The notes beneath the pieces were generated by a model. It was not told where the DNA came from and did no database searches. It saw only the letters and a list, made by a program, of their open reading frames with translations. DNA of 64,000 nt from Narthecium ossifragum (Eukaryota > Streptophyta > Magnoliopsida > Dioscoreales > Nartheciaceae): assembly GCA_963920575.1 (NCBI GenBank), contig OY986971.1, forward strand, positions 23,764,145-23,828,144, written 5' to 3'. The position numbers and the translations under genes are program-made. Within the stretch, counting starts at the first letter, position 1. Each line of letters begins with the position of its first letter. This document shows positions 47,100-58,849 of the stretch, one piece after another.

Positions 47100-49584
47100 T
47101 GTCACGCCCCAATCCAGAAAATCCATCCGGGCTAAGGCGTGAGGGTTCCTACTCTACTCAATCATCACTGGCGCATTTATAATAAAAAATAGATACAACT
47201 AAACTAAGAATTAATCTGGGGTCAAAATAAAATTTCTAATAAAATCCAAGATTCTGATACAATATATTTAATCTTTAAAATCCTTACAGAGGAAATTATA
47301 CATTTAGGTCATCCAACACAATGAAATGAACCCTAAGTCCTCCAACACGTCCGAAGCCGACGCGCCACCATTTGCCTATCCAGTTGGGATCAACGGAAGA
47401 AGAGCTGGCGCCTGCACATGCAAAACACATCCCAGATAGGAGTGAGCAATAAGCTCAGTAGGATTCTATACTATGACGCTCACAAAGGGAACAGTAAAGT
47501 CCTAGGTTCCAACTTATCTCTAGCGGAACTCCATGTTACGCACACCGTCTACTACATGGCACGCAGCCTAATGACCTCTGGTGTTGTAATCACTCGTCCC
47601 TCTCAACCAAGCAACTCCAGCGCTGAATCAACAAGGGTAGAACACAGGGTGGTACATAACTCCCCCTAACAGTGAAACTGAGACTGAGCCTGGGACCTAG
47701 AATGACCTCTAAACCTCGATCAAGCAATTTCAACCAACTATACAGTCACCTCAAATCATCATATTATTATAACAGATTAAATCCTAGACCTTGATACCCA
47801 AGCTCGGTCGTTAGGCTAGATCCGAGCTACCCTAGAGCCTCGGATCGGCGATCAACCCATCGCCCATGTCCTATCCTCTATGCATCTAATACAATCAGAT
47901 GCATGCAATGCTCATGCACAAACAGAAGTATAAGCATGCAACAGGATGCCAGGGTAATATACAAGGCTTGGCGTAGCACACAGCTCGCTAAGGGGTAAAC
48001 ATAGCATTGGTATAGTATAAGCGGATAAAATAGGTGCTCAGGCCTACAACGGGATACAGCCTCAGCTAAACTATCAAGCAGCTATGACAATAATATAATA
48101 ATATTTTATTCAAAGCTGAGGGCATACTTAAGGCCAATTTATTCTACACATCCCAGGGGAGGCGCAACTCCCCTGATTTAACCACAAACCACGCACTAGC
48201 TGCGCCTCCCCTGATTTAACCACAAACCACGCACTAGCTTAAAATAATATATATCCAAGATATGATTAAAATAGTCGATTTACACAAATCAAACCAATTA
48301 TATCATGAAACTCGGAAAATCATATCTTTCAATCCAGCCGTCCGATCGACATATCCGAAAACTGGATCGATCGGATAAACTATAACAGATCAAAACTCAT
48401 AATTTCCGTACAAATCCAGATTTAACAAACTAATCACAATACTATTGAAAATATCTTGGATTAAAACCAAGCTTTGTAGATCACACCTAAATATGACTAA
48501 GATCATCCCGTCCAAAAATCAGATCCATTTAATAACGAAAAACCACTTAATTACACTAATTAAAATGGCTGCACTGTTACAACACAGACATCCCATTTAA
48601 TTCACCAAACGTTCTACGTAGCTCCAACAATCATGAAACTAGTTGGAAATGAAATCTAACTCATAGATCTACAACTTTGATGTAGAAGACAAACTGATAT
48701 TATGCATGTACTGCTCGGAAATCACGTTAGAACACCGCTATTCTGATTAGAACATAAAATCCGAAAATATCTCAATGAAAACATGCTTAAATCCATATCA
48801 AATCAAATCCAATTCCTACCAAACTTTAATCAGATGTAAAGCAAGCTATAACACACCACCTAGCGTACTTTATTTGAAGAACAATCAATTAAAACATCCA
48901 AGAACACCTAACTATCCTAAACATAGAATCCTCCCTTACTACGCTTAATCCACATTTAATCCTCAATTAAACCGTGTAGAGGAGATCTATAGCTGCTCCC
49001 CCACCTCCTGACAAGCCTCCCAAGCATCTGCAATGATCCCAATCCACAGATCAAAGGAGAGAAGAAGTTGGAAGAAATAGAAGAGAAAGAGAGGCCGTTC
49101 GCGGGTTCTTATAAGCCCGTGACCGATCGATCGTCCCACTGGCCGATCGAAAGACCCACTGGCTGATTGATCACTCAAGGACCGATCGATCATCCCATGG
49201 ACCGATCAATTGTCCTATGTCGGTTCATCCGACCTTATCCAGACATGTCAAAGGCGGAGCCGACATCAAGCTCGATCGATCGCCCCACAGACCGATCGAT
49301 CACTAGGGTGATCGATCGTCCGGGGCATGACAGCTGTCATAAAGACAAGCTGTCGTGCCCGAGCTCGGATCTTTCGATCCCAAGCTCGCCTAAGGTTCTA
49401 GCAAGCACATAAATCAATTATAAAGCTGTGTGTGGACCACATGGGTGTGAAACCAACCGCCAATGCGCAATTTATCAAATTGCCCTTGAGGTCTTCGTGA
49501 TCAACCCGATCGCGGAACAAGGTCGAACGACCCAGACCTCCAACCTCACGCGGTCGAACCGGATTGGAGGAATGAGTTCTCATA
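47100..49584 (-). mobile_element. family T solo LTR (2485 bp), minus strand
   Basis: On + it begins TGTCACGCCCC (the complement of the family 3' end) and ends GAGTTCTCATA, where the expected CACA has changed to CATA. The flanks tgtaa (47095-47099) and ggtaa (49585-49589) match at 4 of 5 bases. It contains the TATA region (49103-49118), the hairpin (48153-48176), and a direct duplication of about 45 bp at 48165-48240. It interrupts the CACTA interior. Confidence 0.87.
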
Positions 49585-50782
49585 GGTAAGGCCAATTATC
49601 TATCAAGACAAAATCGTTACCTCTCCAGTGAATGAGTTCACTGTCACCTTGTCAATATAAGAAGCACCACCAGTTTTCTTTGAGACCCAAATCGAGTAGA
49701 GGAAAATACGTAGCGTTAAAGGTCTCTTATGGCTTAGCTCGCCTAGAGGAGAAGGTGTACTGTATATACCAAAAGGCTCCTCAAATCTCTTGTCCATACT
49801 CTCTTCATCCTTTATGCAGTATGTATATTCATAGGGTTGTATTGTATATCCCGCTATTCTGAACGTACTACAACAACAGAAAGAGGCAAGAAATGTTCAG
49901 AATCAAGAGAACTTGTCCAGATCGTTTTTCTAATTAGACATGAGTTGTGGGGTAAATGTTATTCGAAACGAAATAGCTTGTGTTGTCTTTTAAACCATTA
50001 AATGATCGTGTTTTTTGCATCCCATCAATTTAATTGAAGACCAATAATTATAAATGGTTGCAATAAAGCTGGAAAAATCATATTCTAATTTGACTTACGC
50101 ATTGTGCAAAAACCTTTAGTCGCTAAAGATATATAATTCTGTAATGAATATAATCAGTCACAAAATCATTAGAAAGAAAACCTTTCACGATCAATTACAG
50201 GTTAGTCGCGGAAACAACAATATTATGATCGCACATACTATTACCATTGGCTAAAACATTTTAGTGACCATTATAGGATTAGCTTTGCCAAACTGGTTTT
50301 TGCGATGATTGGCTTTGGTCGCCTATACTCTCTTCATCCATTTTTTTGTGTCTAGTTTGCCATGGTCACGAATAGTGATTATTTTGTGACGGTCTTAACT
50401 TGGTTGCAAATAGTTGGTCATAATAAGTATACTATTGAAAATTCAATCATTTATAGCAACGAAACTTTGGTCACTAGAAAATATGCTATTGCAACCAACG
50501 TCGTTAGTCACAACAACTATAAATTAACAAGTTTATGGTGACCAATGCCAAATCCGTCGCGCCAACTACCTTTGTTCGGTCACGAAAGCTTTTTCCTAGT
50601 TCAAAAGGTAATTTTGGCAACTACGTTTTGGTGACGATATTTTGTTGTTTTGTGGTCGCCATTGCTCCCCTCATTCATATTGAACGATTGAAACTTTTGT
50701 TGGTCGCCTATAGATAATGTTTAGCGACTATCGTTGGTTGGTCATAAAAAAACTAGTCACAAAAACTCACATTTCTTGTGGT
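49585..50782. other. right arm of the CACTA element
   Basis: The segment 49585-49865 has a weak minus-strand open frame (RIFLYSIWVSKKTGG) of unknown origin. From 50080 the sequence is subterminal repeat: ttagtcgctaaa, agtgacca, tggtcacta, ggtcgcc, ending at the TIR ttcttgtggtg. Confidence 0.55.
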
Positions 50783-51504
50783 GCCTATTTGGGCCATGGG
50801 AGTGTGAAGAGAGTTTTAGCCACCTAAGGCCCAAAAAGAGGCTCAACTAGGCTATGAGAGAATGTTTGAATGGTCCACTATGCTGGCCTAGTCATTTGGC
50901 TTGTTTATTGCGTGAGTTTTGTTGTTTCGCGGTTCGTTTCCATATGTCGGTTCTTAGAAATGTGCATCAAGACTTGGTGGGCTGGGGCAGATGCTCTTGC
51001 TAGGTTCGGTAGAGCACACAAAAGTACAATATTATTTTTAGCATTATAGTGATAAAATAGGGGTTATTTTATCTACATTACATTTTGGACGCAATACACC
51101 ACATTGTCTTTTGTGATCGGTAGTCTATTACGGATCACTATATTGGCATGATGGGTAGTTCACTACCAAATAATGTAATCACTAAACCGATCGGTAATGT
51201 ACTACCGAACATGTCAACATACTGATCGGTAGTAGACTAGTGATCGTAATAACATACTAATCGGTAGTAGACTACCGATCTACATGAATGTAGTGTATTG
51301 AGCAAAAAATATGGAGTAGATAGAATTTCCCATTGGGAAAATTGAAAGAAGATGCATGTCAGAGAGTTGCATGATTAGGTGATTAGGTTGTGAGTCGTCT
51401 TGGAGTGTGTTGTGCAAGTTGTAGAGAACATGTTGCTTTGTACTTATATTCTCATCTTTTCAACAACACTTCTGACATGGTTTCATGAATGACATGTGTA
51501 TCTG
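50783..51504. other. flanking DNA with a candidate MITE
   Basis: No gene. A MITE-like inverted repeat spans 51060-51331. The left end ggttattttatctac and the right end gtagatagaatttccc are complementary with mismatches, as are acgcaatacaccacatt and aatgtagtgtattgag. Inside are four to five copies of gatcggtagtagactaccgatc-like palindromes (quoted as halves: gatcggtagt and actaccgatc). TSD unclear. Confidence 0.5.
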
Positions 51505-52239
51505 ATTCTCAAATTTTTTGCTGCTTTGGACCCCCATTGTTGACTTTTGGCACTTCCAGACCCTGAGTTTTTTATGTTTTGCCCCCCCCCCCCCGCGCGT
51601 TCTCTTTTGGACACATGGCGCTTCTCTAACGAAGGGCGTTGTCGTTTAAATTCTAAAAAAATGAAAAAGACGTGACCCTTGATGGGCCGATGGTACGGCT
51701 GGTCGTAATGTCGACGGGACACGTACGGATGTATTTAGCGTGCAAAAAAACCAGACTCGCGCATATTTTCCAATCAGCTCGATACTTTCTCACATCCACT
51801 CCGATCTCGCCACCACCTCTCTCCTCTCTCTATGATATCCCCAATCTCCCTGAAACGATCTCGCCGTCCTTGTTTTCCCGAGCAACGATGACGAAGAACG
51901 CCATGGAGAGTCTACTTGTCACGGCCATGGAGAAGGCCGTAGAGAAGGTCGTGGAGAAGTTGCTACATCGTGATGGGGGCCTTGACGATCAATCGAAGTC
52001 CGTTGTTCTCTCAGCTATCTTTTTTGCATTTCATTTCTTTTAATCTCCCGATATCCAAAAGGGTTTAATCTCCAATATCTGAATGGGGGAGTAGAAACTC
52101 TGATTTTTGTGCACATTCCAACCAAATATTTTTGTGCACATTTAGTTTTTTCCTACCAACCTTTCCCTGCGAAAAAGATGCTCACACTTATTACAATTTA
52201 TGCTCAGTATTTTGTAATCTATGCTTGCACATGCACATT

Positions 52240-52665
52240 CATTTTATGTGTACAATTTACGCGTATATTTTATGCCTACATCCCGTTTGTCACTTTTACG
52301 CGCATATTACATTTCAGGCATACACTTTATGCGTACATTTTATTCGTACATTTAGCGTGTGTTTGTCAGCTTTACGCTCATATCATTTTCTACGTGTTCA
52401 TTTTGTGTGTACATTTTACTCGTACATTTTACGCTTGATTGCCCATTTTATATGCATATCATATTTTACGCATGCATTTTATGAGTACATTTTACGTGTG
52501 TTTGTTTGTTATTTTTATACGTATATCATATTTTACGCGTGTTTGTATGTTAATTTTACGTGCGTATTATATTTTATGCGTCCATTTTATGTGTACATTT
52601 TCGACTTTAGTTTATCACATTTACTGGCGTATCGTATTATACGCGTGTTTGTCACTTTGACTATT
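52240..52665. repeat. minisatellite, about 75-80 bp unit
   Basis: Repeated phrases are gtttgtcac, tttacgcgcatat, gcgtacatttt and cgtgtgtttgt, with about six degenerate copies. They create long Tyr/Phe/Cys-rich open frames that are not genes. The CpG-containing core acgcgt recurs. Confidence 0.8.
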
Positions 52666-52741
52666 ACACCTCCTTCTAACCCTTGGCTTTGCTGAACCTG
52701 CAGGAGAAGGTGGCCCCGACTCATCTGAGATCGGTGATACA

Positions 52742-53752
52742 TGATGCACCATGATTTGTGTCGTTATGTATCTCAAAAGTGGTCAAAATAATTTATCGGA
52801 GTGCTAATTAACTACAACGTAGTTAGTGGAAGTACGGGTTCAATCTTCGAGGAATTGGATGGTCAAACTAGCAAATGCAATATAATCTCTACAATAGTTC
52901 AAAACAATCAGATTGATTCTTTCAGTATTCTAACTAAAGTACTCTAAAAACAATTAAGATGAAAATTTATCAAGAAAGAAATCATAGGGAATTCCAATCC
53001 GAATTATGTTTTAAATGTCTTCTCTATGAATGAAGATGAATGACACCTCAATGAGATGGTCGAGATTGGAGATTGACGAGCGTAGGATTAGTATCGCTTG
53101 TCGCTAATGAGACGTCGGGTTAGGATCATCTCAACGGTTGAATTGCAAGGTTAAGATCCATGATTGAGGCTTTAAGTTGATCATAGCTCAACAATCACCG
53201 AGTTAAGGTCATATCGTTGGCAAGAAATCAAGGCTTTGTATGAATAAGGTCATGGATTGAGATGAGTTTAATAGCTCAATCCCATCCACCATTTTAGAAG
53301 ACAAGAATGGTAGGTAGGATAGTGATAGCTTGGGGTGGTTCTAGAACCTCAAGATCCTATTCTAAGATTAAGAATCCCTTCAAGAGAGTTGGCCATGGTT
53401 CTAGCATGATCTGATCTTTGAGGAATTTAACCAAACACCTATCAAGCATCTAATTCTCACACAATCACATGCAAGAAAAGGCATTCCAACCATTCAATAA
53501 TGGATTTCATTAAAGAAACATGGAATTAAATGTGAATTCATACATATATCATCTCAAGAGAGTCATTAATTACATCAAGAAACGAACGAGAAATTTAAGA
53601 AAAAAAAACCTAAGACATCAAGGAATTCCCATGTAGAGGGGGTTTAGTTACTCATCTTGGGTAGGAGATCTATCGGAGATAAGGTTTGATCCATCGTCTT
53701 CATTGAAATCCCCATTTAGAACTCTAAATCCCTAGAATTTGGAAGAGAAATC

Positions 53753-53800
<48 letters not shown>

Positions 53801-54397
53801 ACCTCTCTTCAGACCTCCAAGGAGGAAAGAAAGCCGAAGAAAATATCCCAAATTGAGAGTCGAAACCCCTATTTATAGGCCCCAAGTCATGGACGATCGG
53901 ATTAGATCCAAACTGTCTATTTTTACCCGTCAGGAGTGTTTGGATCGATCCAAAACTGTAGATCTTGGGGGTTTTAAAGGCTATCGATCCACTGTGCAAA
54001 ACTGCAAAAGAGGCTCTAGAAAGAGCTTTTGGATCGATCCAACCCAATGTTGGATCGATCCATGTTGAACCGATCCGAACAAGTTCAGATTGATCCACTG
54101 TACAATGTCTTAAAAAGGTCTCGGAAAAAAAGGGTTTTGAATCGATCCAGACTGGATTGGATCGATCCGGGATACGTTTGTATCGATCCAGACCTTTTCG
54201 GGATCGATCCAGACAGAGTCGGGATCGATCCCGACTGAGTCTGGATCGATACAAACATGATAGATTTTCTGCAATTGATGTCTTTTAAGCCCAGAATCGA
54301 TGCAATTCTCTTTGTAAACTCTTGTACGAAATGCTTTGCTTGAGAGCTTACAAAGCCAAGTTGAATGTGTGAATTATACATATTTTGTTACTCATCA
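52742..54397 (-). mobile_element. family G solo LTR (1656 bp) in the MULE
   Basis: On + it begins TGATGCACCATG and ends TTACTCATCA, with a perfect TSD ataca (52737-52741 and 54398-54402). Its sequence is the reverse complement of the LTR at 21948. Region 53930-54250 is packed with ggatcgatcc-type motifs, and an open frame there (Asp-Arg-Ser repeats) is an artefact of them. Confidence 0.92.
53757..53799. repeat. (TC)n microsatellite
   Basis: About 21 uninterrupted TC units inside the solo LTR. It is absent from the other LTRs of the family, so it expanded after insertion or in this lineage. Confidence 0.97.
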
Positions 54398-55828
54398 ATA
54401 CACTATTTCAGGGCAGGTGTTTCGCATTGAAGATAAAGGAGGATGCACGGGTTTAGGCTACAGATGTGCACCTAGAAATCATCCAAGACTTCGTCCTGCC
54501 ACTTCCTGGATCTTCGAGATGTGAAGTAGGACCATGTCTTTTTGGATTACATGATGCGACGGTACAAGGGGGGTTGCGGTTTACTGTCGGCAGCGCCGAT
54601 ATGGATTTGAGACCTCAGGACATTGTTGTCATCCTTGGTTTGTCAATGGGTGGGGAGGTCATCAAGTGTATGTCAAAGGTGCGGCAAAGTCTAATTAATA
54701 GATGTCCCCTATTATTGTCGGCACGCCAGAGAAGGGACTAAAGCATTGACCTACCAACAAAACACATCACCATCGTCTTGAAAGCCCTGAAGGACAATAA
54801 GGATGATGAGTGCTTCAATGATTTCTGCTCATTCTTCATCCTTTTCATCTTCGCTACGTTCCTATTCCCCTGAGCCAATTACACGTCCACCCCAAAGTTG
54901 GTTGGTGTACTTGAAGATCTCAGCTCCCTCTGAAAGCTGGAATGGGTGACCATTGTTCACCAGCACCTCAAGAAAGAAGTGCCCCATGCATGGAAATGTT
55001 GGGGATCAAAGGTGAAGACTTCGGATAGATCCGTGACATACGTATGTGGCTGCACGACCATTCTGTACATTCGAAACTATGAGAAAACCGGATGCAGGAC
55101 ACCCAGAGATGCCAGTAAGATCCCCCACATCTTCACATGGGGTGATACGAAGCTCAAAAGATGGGGAAAGCTCACCAACAGTCTCATGAACCTTGTCCCT
55201 ACAGAGCTGAGTCTCGATTATTTTCATTTTGGATTGCCCCACTATTGCCACCATAAATTTAATGGTTTCTTCATGTTACAACTGGCTTTTGCGGACGAGA
55301 AGGTCACATTGTACTTTGGGACTTGGTGGCCAAGCGCCCTCCAGACAACATCCTCATCAGCTCCATCTCCACTCAGGGCGCATAAAAGGTGCATTGCATT
55401 TATGTCGAACTCTCCGCCGTTTTGTTCATCTGCTAGTCGCGATCTCAAACAAAATCCGGACTATGTCCCACAAGCACCCTAGTTGTCTCCGACTGCCGAA
55501 ATGAAGTGGGTGCATGTCAAATTTATGAAAACTGAAAACTGTCATGGGAAATCCACTTGCCAGCTTGTGTATTCATCCGTATTCTTTTTTTATACACACC
55601 AATATTTACACCTTTAATATTTTACTCGTATGTTTTTGCATGTGTTTTTTGTATGTGCTTTTATTGATATGTTTTTATGCTTTTATGCGTTTTGTATCTG
55701 TTGAGAATTCACTTGATCATTTAATATATCTACTCGCTTATTTATACGTGTGATTTTTTCTACTCACATGTGTTATTGCCTTAAATATTTCTATATTGTT
55801 TGTTTGTATACAAAATCTAGATGCTTGT

Positions 55829-58284
55829 TTAATCTTTAGACTCGCTTATTTCTTTGAATGTTTTTTTAGACTTCTTTATATTGTACTTGAACTGGCACAT
55901 AATGATGTATCTTGTGAGCGCAAGCTTCAGTTGTTGCTTGTTGGGAAAGATTTGAACCACGTATGGTTCTGGAGCATTCATAAAGATGGATGCCTGAGCT
56001 TCTGGTGTTTCAAAATTGAGAATGTACTCATCTTTATTTTTGTCTATGTTGCTAGGAGCAGGTCGCTCGTCACAGTCGCGATCAGGTATCCAGTCTCGTC
56101 CAAAATACAATTCATCGTATGCATCGTATCTGTCCACGATGAGTCCATCTTCACGCCGGCGCAATCGAGGAGATCATGGGTCAGCTAGACAAAATCATCA
56201 TACGTACTGAATACCCACACATAAAAGATTGAAACGCGCATGATCATCCACAAATGTGTCGTTAAATCATGCACTCTAAGTTTAAAAATTTATAAACCCT
56301 TATTTCAATATTAAATTCAACGGATATTATAATGATGAAATACGGGGTCGATCCACAGGGAAATTATTGATTCAATTCAACGAAAACAAAACCAACTCTC
56401 AATACTCTATTCTAAAGCAACAAAAGGGTTTATTGGGTTTTGGAAATCGATTAATTAAAACTAATTAGCAAAGCAATGCAAAAAGATTAAGATAACTCAA
56501 TGAGAGAAAACCTAGGGATTACTCAATCCACTTTAGTATCACTTCATGTATTCTCTAGTTATTCACAACTTCTTAAGCTTACATGAATCCCTGAAAGAAT
56601 GTGAGTGTTTTTCAAAGGTATACTTTATCTTCGATTAGCATACCTTGTCTTCGATGTAACCTTAGCACAACCTATCGTCACTAATCAAAAAGTATCTCAT
56701 CGGTTACTTTACAAACCACATGAAAACTATCTTATAGATCCCTACCATCAATCACCAAAATCAAGTAGGTTTAAAAATACGTCAAGGAACTCTTTTCCTT
56801 CAACTCTTTTATCATTAAAATAAAATCTAAAAGATCATGTCTAGAATAAAAATATAAGTTACAAACTAGAAAATTACAAAAAGATATCCTAAAGCTTCAT
56901 GAGATTCCTATGTATAAAAATCAGCCACTCATCTTGAGAATAGAAGCCATAGATTTTATCAAAAACTCCAAGGATTGAAATTGCATCTTGGGGATGGAAA
57001 CCCTAATCTACTCTTTCTCTCTACGGGGTCCTCTCATTTTCGGCCAAAAAACCTCCTTTTATAGGGAGAAACTCGGCCCAAGTAGTATCACATCAAGTAG
57101 GACTCTATCTCTAATGTTTCTAAAATTAGGTTTCCGCCCGACTGATCGATTGTCTGTATGACTGATGGATCATCACTATTCATCGATCGATCGTCCGTCT
57201 GGCCGATAGATCGTTCAGTATGGTTTCTTCTGCCAACTTCATCTTGATAAATCTAGCACTTCTGTAGAGAATTTGGCAAAGCTTCCTACATGAAAGTTGT
57301 TAGTGTCTTCTAGTAGTCGTTCAAATTTCGGAAATTTAGGGATTTTCTGGAAATTATGGTGAATTCTTTCCAAACTGACAGCGGAGTAGCGTATTTTCAG
57401 GATATTAACCTTGTTTTGTGTTTTCCATCTTGGATCTTTATTAAACCTGAAATCAACTAACAAACTATCAAATATAAATGCTCTCGAACTAACAAAGAAA
57501 AATTAAGGGGTTTAATTATGAATATTTAGTAACTCATCAACGCATGAAATACGTAAGGCGCATATTCTTATGCATACAAAATGATAGACATGCACGTACA
57601 TTTATACTCGCGTACAAATACTTTCATTGACGCGAATAAGAATTTATACACGCCCATGCATAAGAAGTCACACTCACACAGAAGCGGCGAGATCATACAC
57701 GTTGTTTTGAGTATTTAAATGTTGTTCTTGTTTTTTTACTTGCAAGAAGAACAGGTAGAAACGAACCCCAAGGGCTCATAAAAAACATAACTGTTATTAT
57801 GAAACACTTTACCCATCCGCCTTCGATGTGAGGCCGTTGATCCTCATCTCTCCAAAATCCTCTCTTACCCTGGTTACTGCTGCTCCTATGTTGTCTTCTA
57901 TTTGGGGTGTTTAAATCGATGTCACCCAACCTATGACCGATAGATGTCGTCTTCAATAGCGTACCGTGGCTGTCGCAACTGAGGCAATATAGGTTATCAT
58001 TAGAAGCGAAACAAAGTCATTAATCAATAAAATAGTGGATGTGAGGCCTGCTTGGTATTATCTACTTGTACTGAGGAGGCAAATACTCTAATGGGTGGAC
58101 ATGATGGCTGACCAAGAAGGAATAGTGCCGTCAAGTCTCTGTCATTGTCTAGACGGATGAATGGTCTGTAAAGGTCGTTGAGCATCTTAAAGCTTAAGAA
58201 CATGTTGACGTCGACATGAGATATATTGGACAACGTGTAGAAGAATGACTTAAGTTCAACATATGAAAGATCTGACGAGAACAC
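55829..58284 (-). pseudogene. MURA-type transposase remnant, minus strand
   Basis: From 58284 downwards: YVELKSFFYTLSNISHVDVN and DNDRDLTALFLLG, like the PB1-type N-terminal domain of plant MULE transposases. Then LGDIDLNTPNRRQH (57930-57890). After a solo LTR it resumes at 56200-55829: ELYFGRDWIPDRD and VVQIFPNKQQLKLALTRY, then FKYNIKKSKK, the region that precedes the catalytic domain. The DDE catalytic core and zinc knuckle are missing. The element could not move without a helper. Confidence 0.65.
56241..57539 (-). mobile_element. family G solo LTR (1299 bp) in the MURA remnant
   Basis: On + it begins TGATCATCCACAAATGTG and ends AGTAACTCATCA. The flanks gcgca (56236-56240) and acgca (57540-57544) match at 4 of 5 bases. 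It shares cggggtcgatccacaggg (56346) with related LTRs. It contains only a few gatcgatcg motifs. Confidence 0.88.
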
Positions 58285-58849
58285 CTCAAGCTAGCTAGAC
58301 CCCCTGTGGTAAAAACCAAGCCCCTCGTCATTTATAACCCCCATTGAAGTGACAGTGAAGTTGGACGCTCCCTATCGCATGTACACAAATCATCTTGGGT
58401 GGATTGGAGTGGAATGAGGATGTAAATGGATGTGAAGGGGGGAGAAGGGGGCTAAGGGCTCGCCAAAAAAAAAGATGCGGTTGGAGAAGTGGAGGACTGC
58501 GGGAGAGGATGTGAGTGGCCGAAGGACTTCACCGCCATCACATATCTCGTTGCATTTAATGCGATGGGAAAAAAATTTAAGGGTTGTTCCTTACGTTGTA
58601 CGGTGAGAGAGAGCCATGTGTATTACTAACCTCTTTCTCGGGATACGCCGTGCCTGTCGCATATTTTTTATTGTCCATGCCATGCCACGTCATGTGGTAT
58701 AGTTATTACATGGGTGATGGCATCCAACGACTAAGGGGCATTTTGGGGTTTTAGTGGCTTAGGGGCCTTGTTTTGCCAAATATTTGGGGGATGGAAGTGC
58801 CAAAAGAGAACTATGGGGGCCCAAAACAGCAAAAAATTATTCGGACCCT

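Larger units (their letters stand above)
40925..50782. mobile_element. CACTA (En/Spm) element with nested insertions
   Basis: The left end reads TGCTACAAGAAATCCC (40925) and the right end, reverse-complemented, reads CACCACAAGAAATGTG (50782). Both are variants of the CACTACAAGAAA terminus. Subterminal regions (40970-41690 and 50080-50780) carry many short units such as gtcactaa, ttagtcac, tggtcgc and gtgacca in both orientations, which is typical for CACTA. Candidate 3-bp flanks are cca and cct. Inside are a duplicated transposase-like 3' end, a LINE remnant, a Tourist MITE and two LTRs. The termini have mutated, so the call rests on the paired ends plus subterminal repeats. Confidence 0.65.
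51888..55482 (+). pseudogene. PMD/DUF1985-like gene of the MULE, interrupted
   Basis: A first exon begins with the ATG at 51888 (MTKNAMESLLVTAMEKAVEK), after a pyrimidine-rich leader. A minisatellite (52240-52665) fills the following intron-like space. The frame after the acceptor at 52704 (EKVAPTHLRSVI) is cut by a solo LTR and resumes at 54403. Then come LHDATVQGGLRFTVG and LRPQDIVVILGLSMGGEVI, which resemble the plant mobile domain or DUF1985 (qDV.iLGLp.G). Later come ECFNDFCSFFILFIFATFLF and, at 54946-55482, YFHFGLPHYCHHKFNGFF. There are stops (for example after ARQRRD) and frame shifts, so it is dead. Such domains are often carried by MULEs. Assignment to one of the two families is uncertain. 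Confidence 0.55.
51505..58841. mobile_element. MuDR-like (MULE) element with two convergent genes
   Basis: Left 51511-51567 (aaattttttgctgctttgg ... cttttggcacttcc) and right 58786-58841 (ggaagtgccaaaag ... cagcaaaaaattatt) are inverted copies about 55 bp long. Between them a + strand gene starts near the left end and a minus-strand transposase starts near the right end. This is the convergent layout known from maize MuDR. Two solo LTRs with TSDs are nested inside. I could not find a clean 9-bp TSD for the element itself. Confidence 0.65.

Noticed and set aside
47100..49584. ORFs such as 47418-47669 and 49167-49412 as genes
   Set aside because: They recur in other copies of the same LTR and have no domain.
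52132..52695. 187-codon Cys/Phe/Tyr-rich open frame
   Set aside because: It is a translation of the minisatellite; all three frames are open for the same reason.
53751..54254. 167-codon frame with Asp-Arg-Ser repeats and an Arg-Glu tail
   Set aside because: It comes from gatcgatcc motifs and the TC microsatellite inside a solo LTR.
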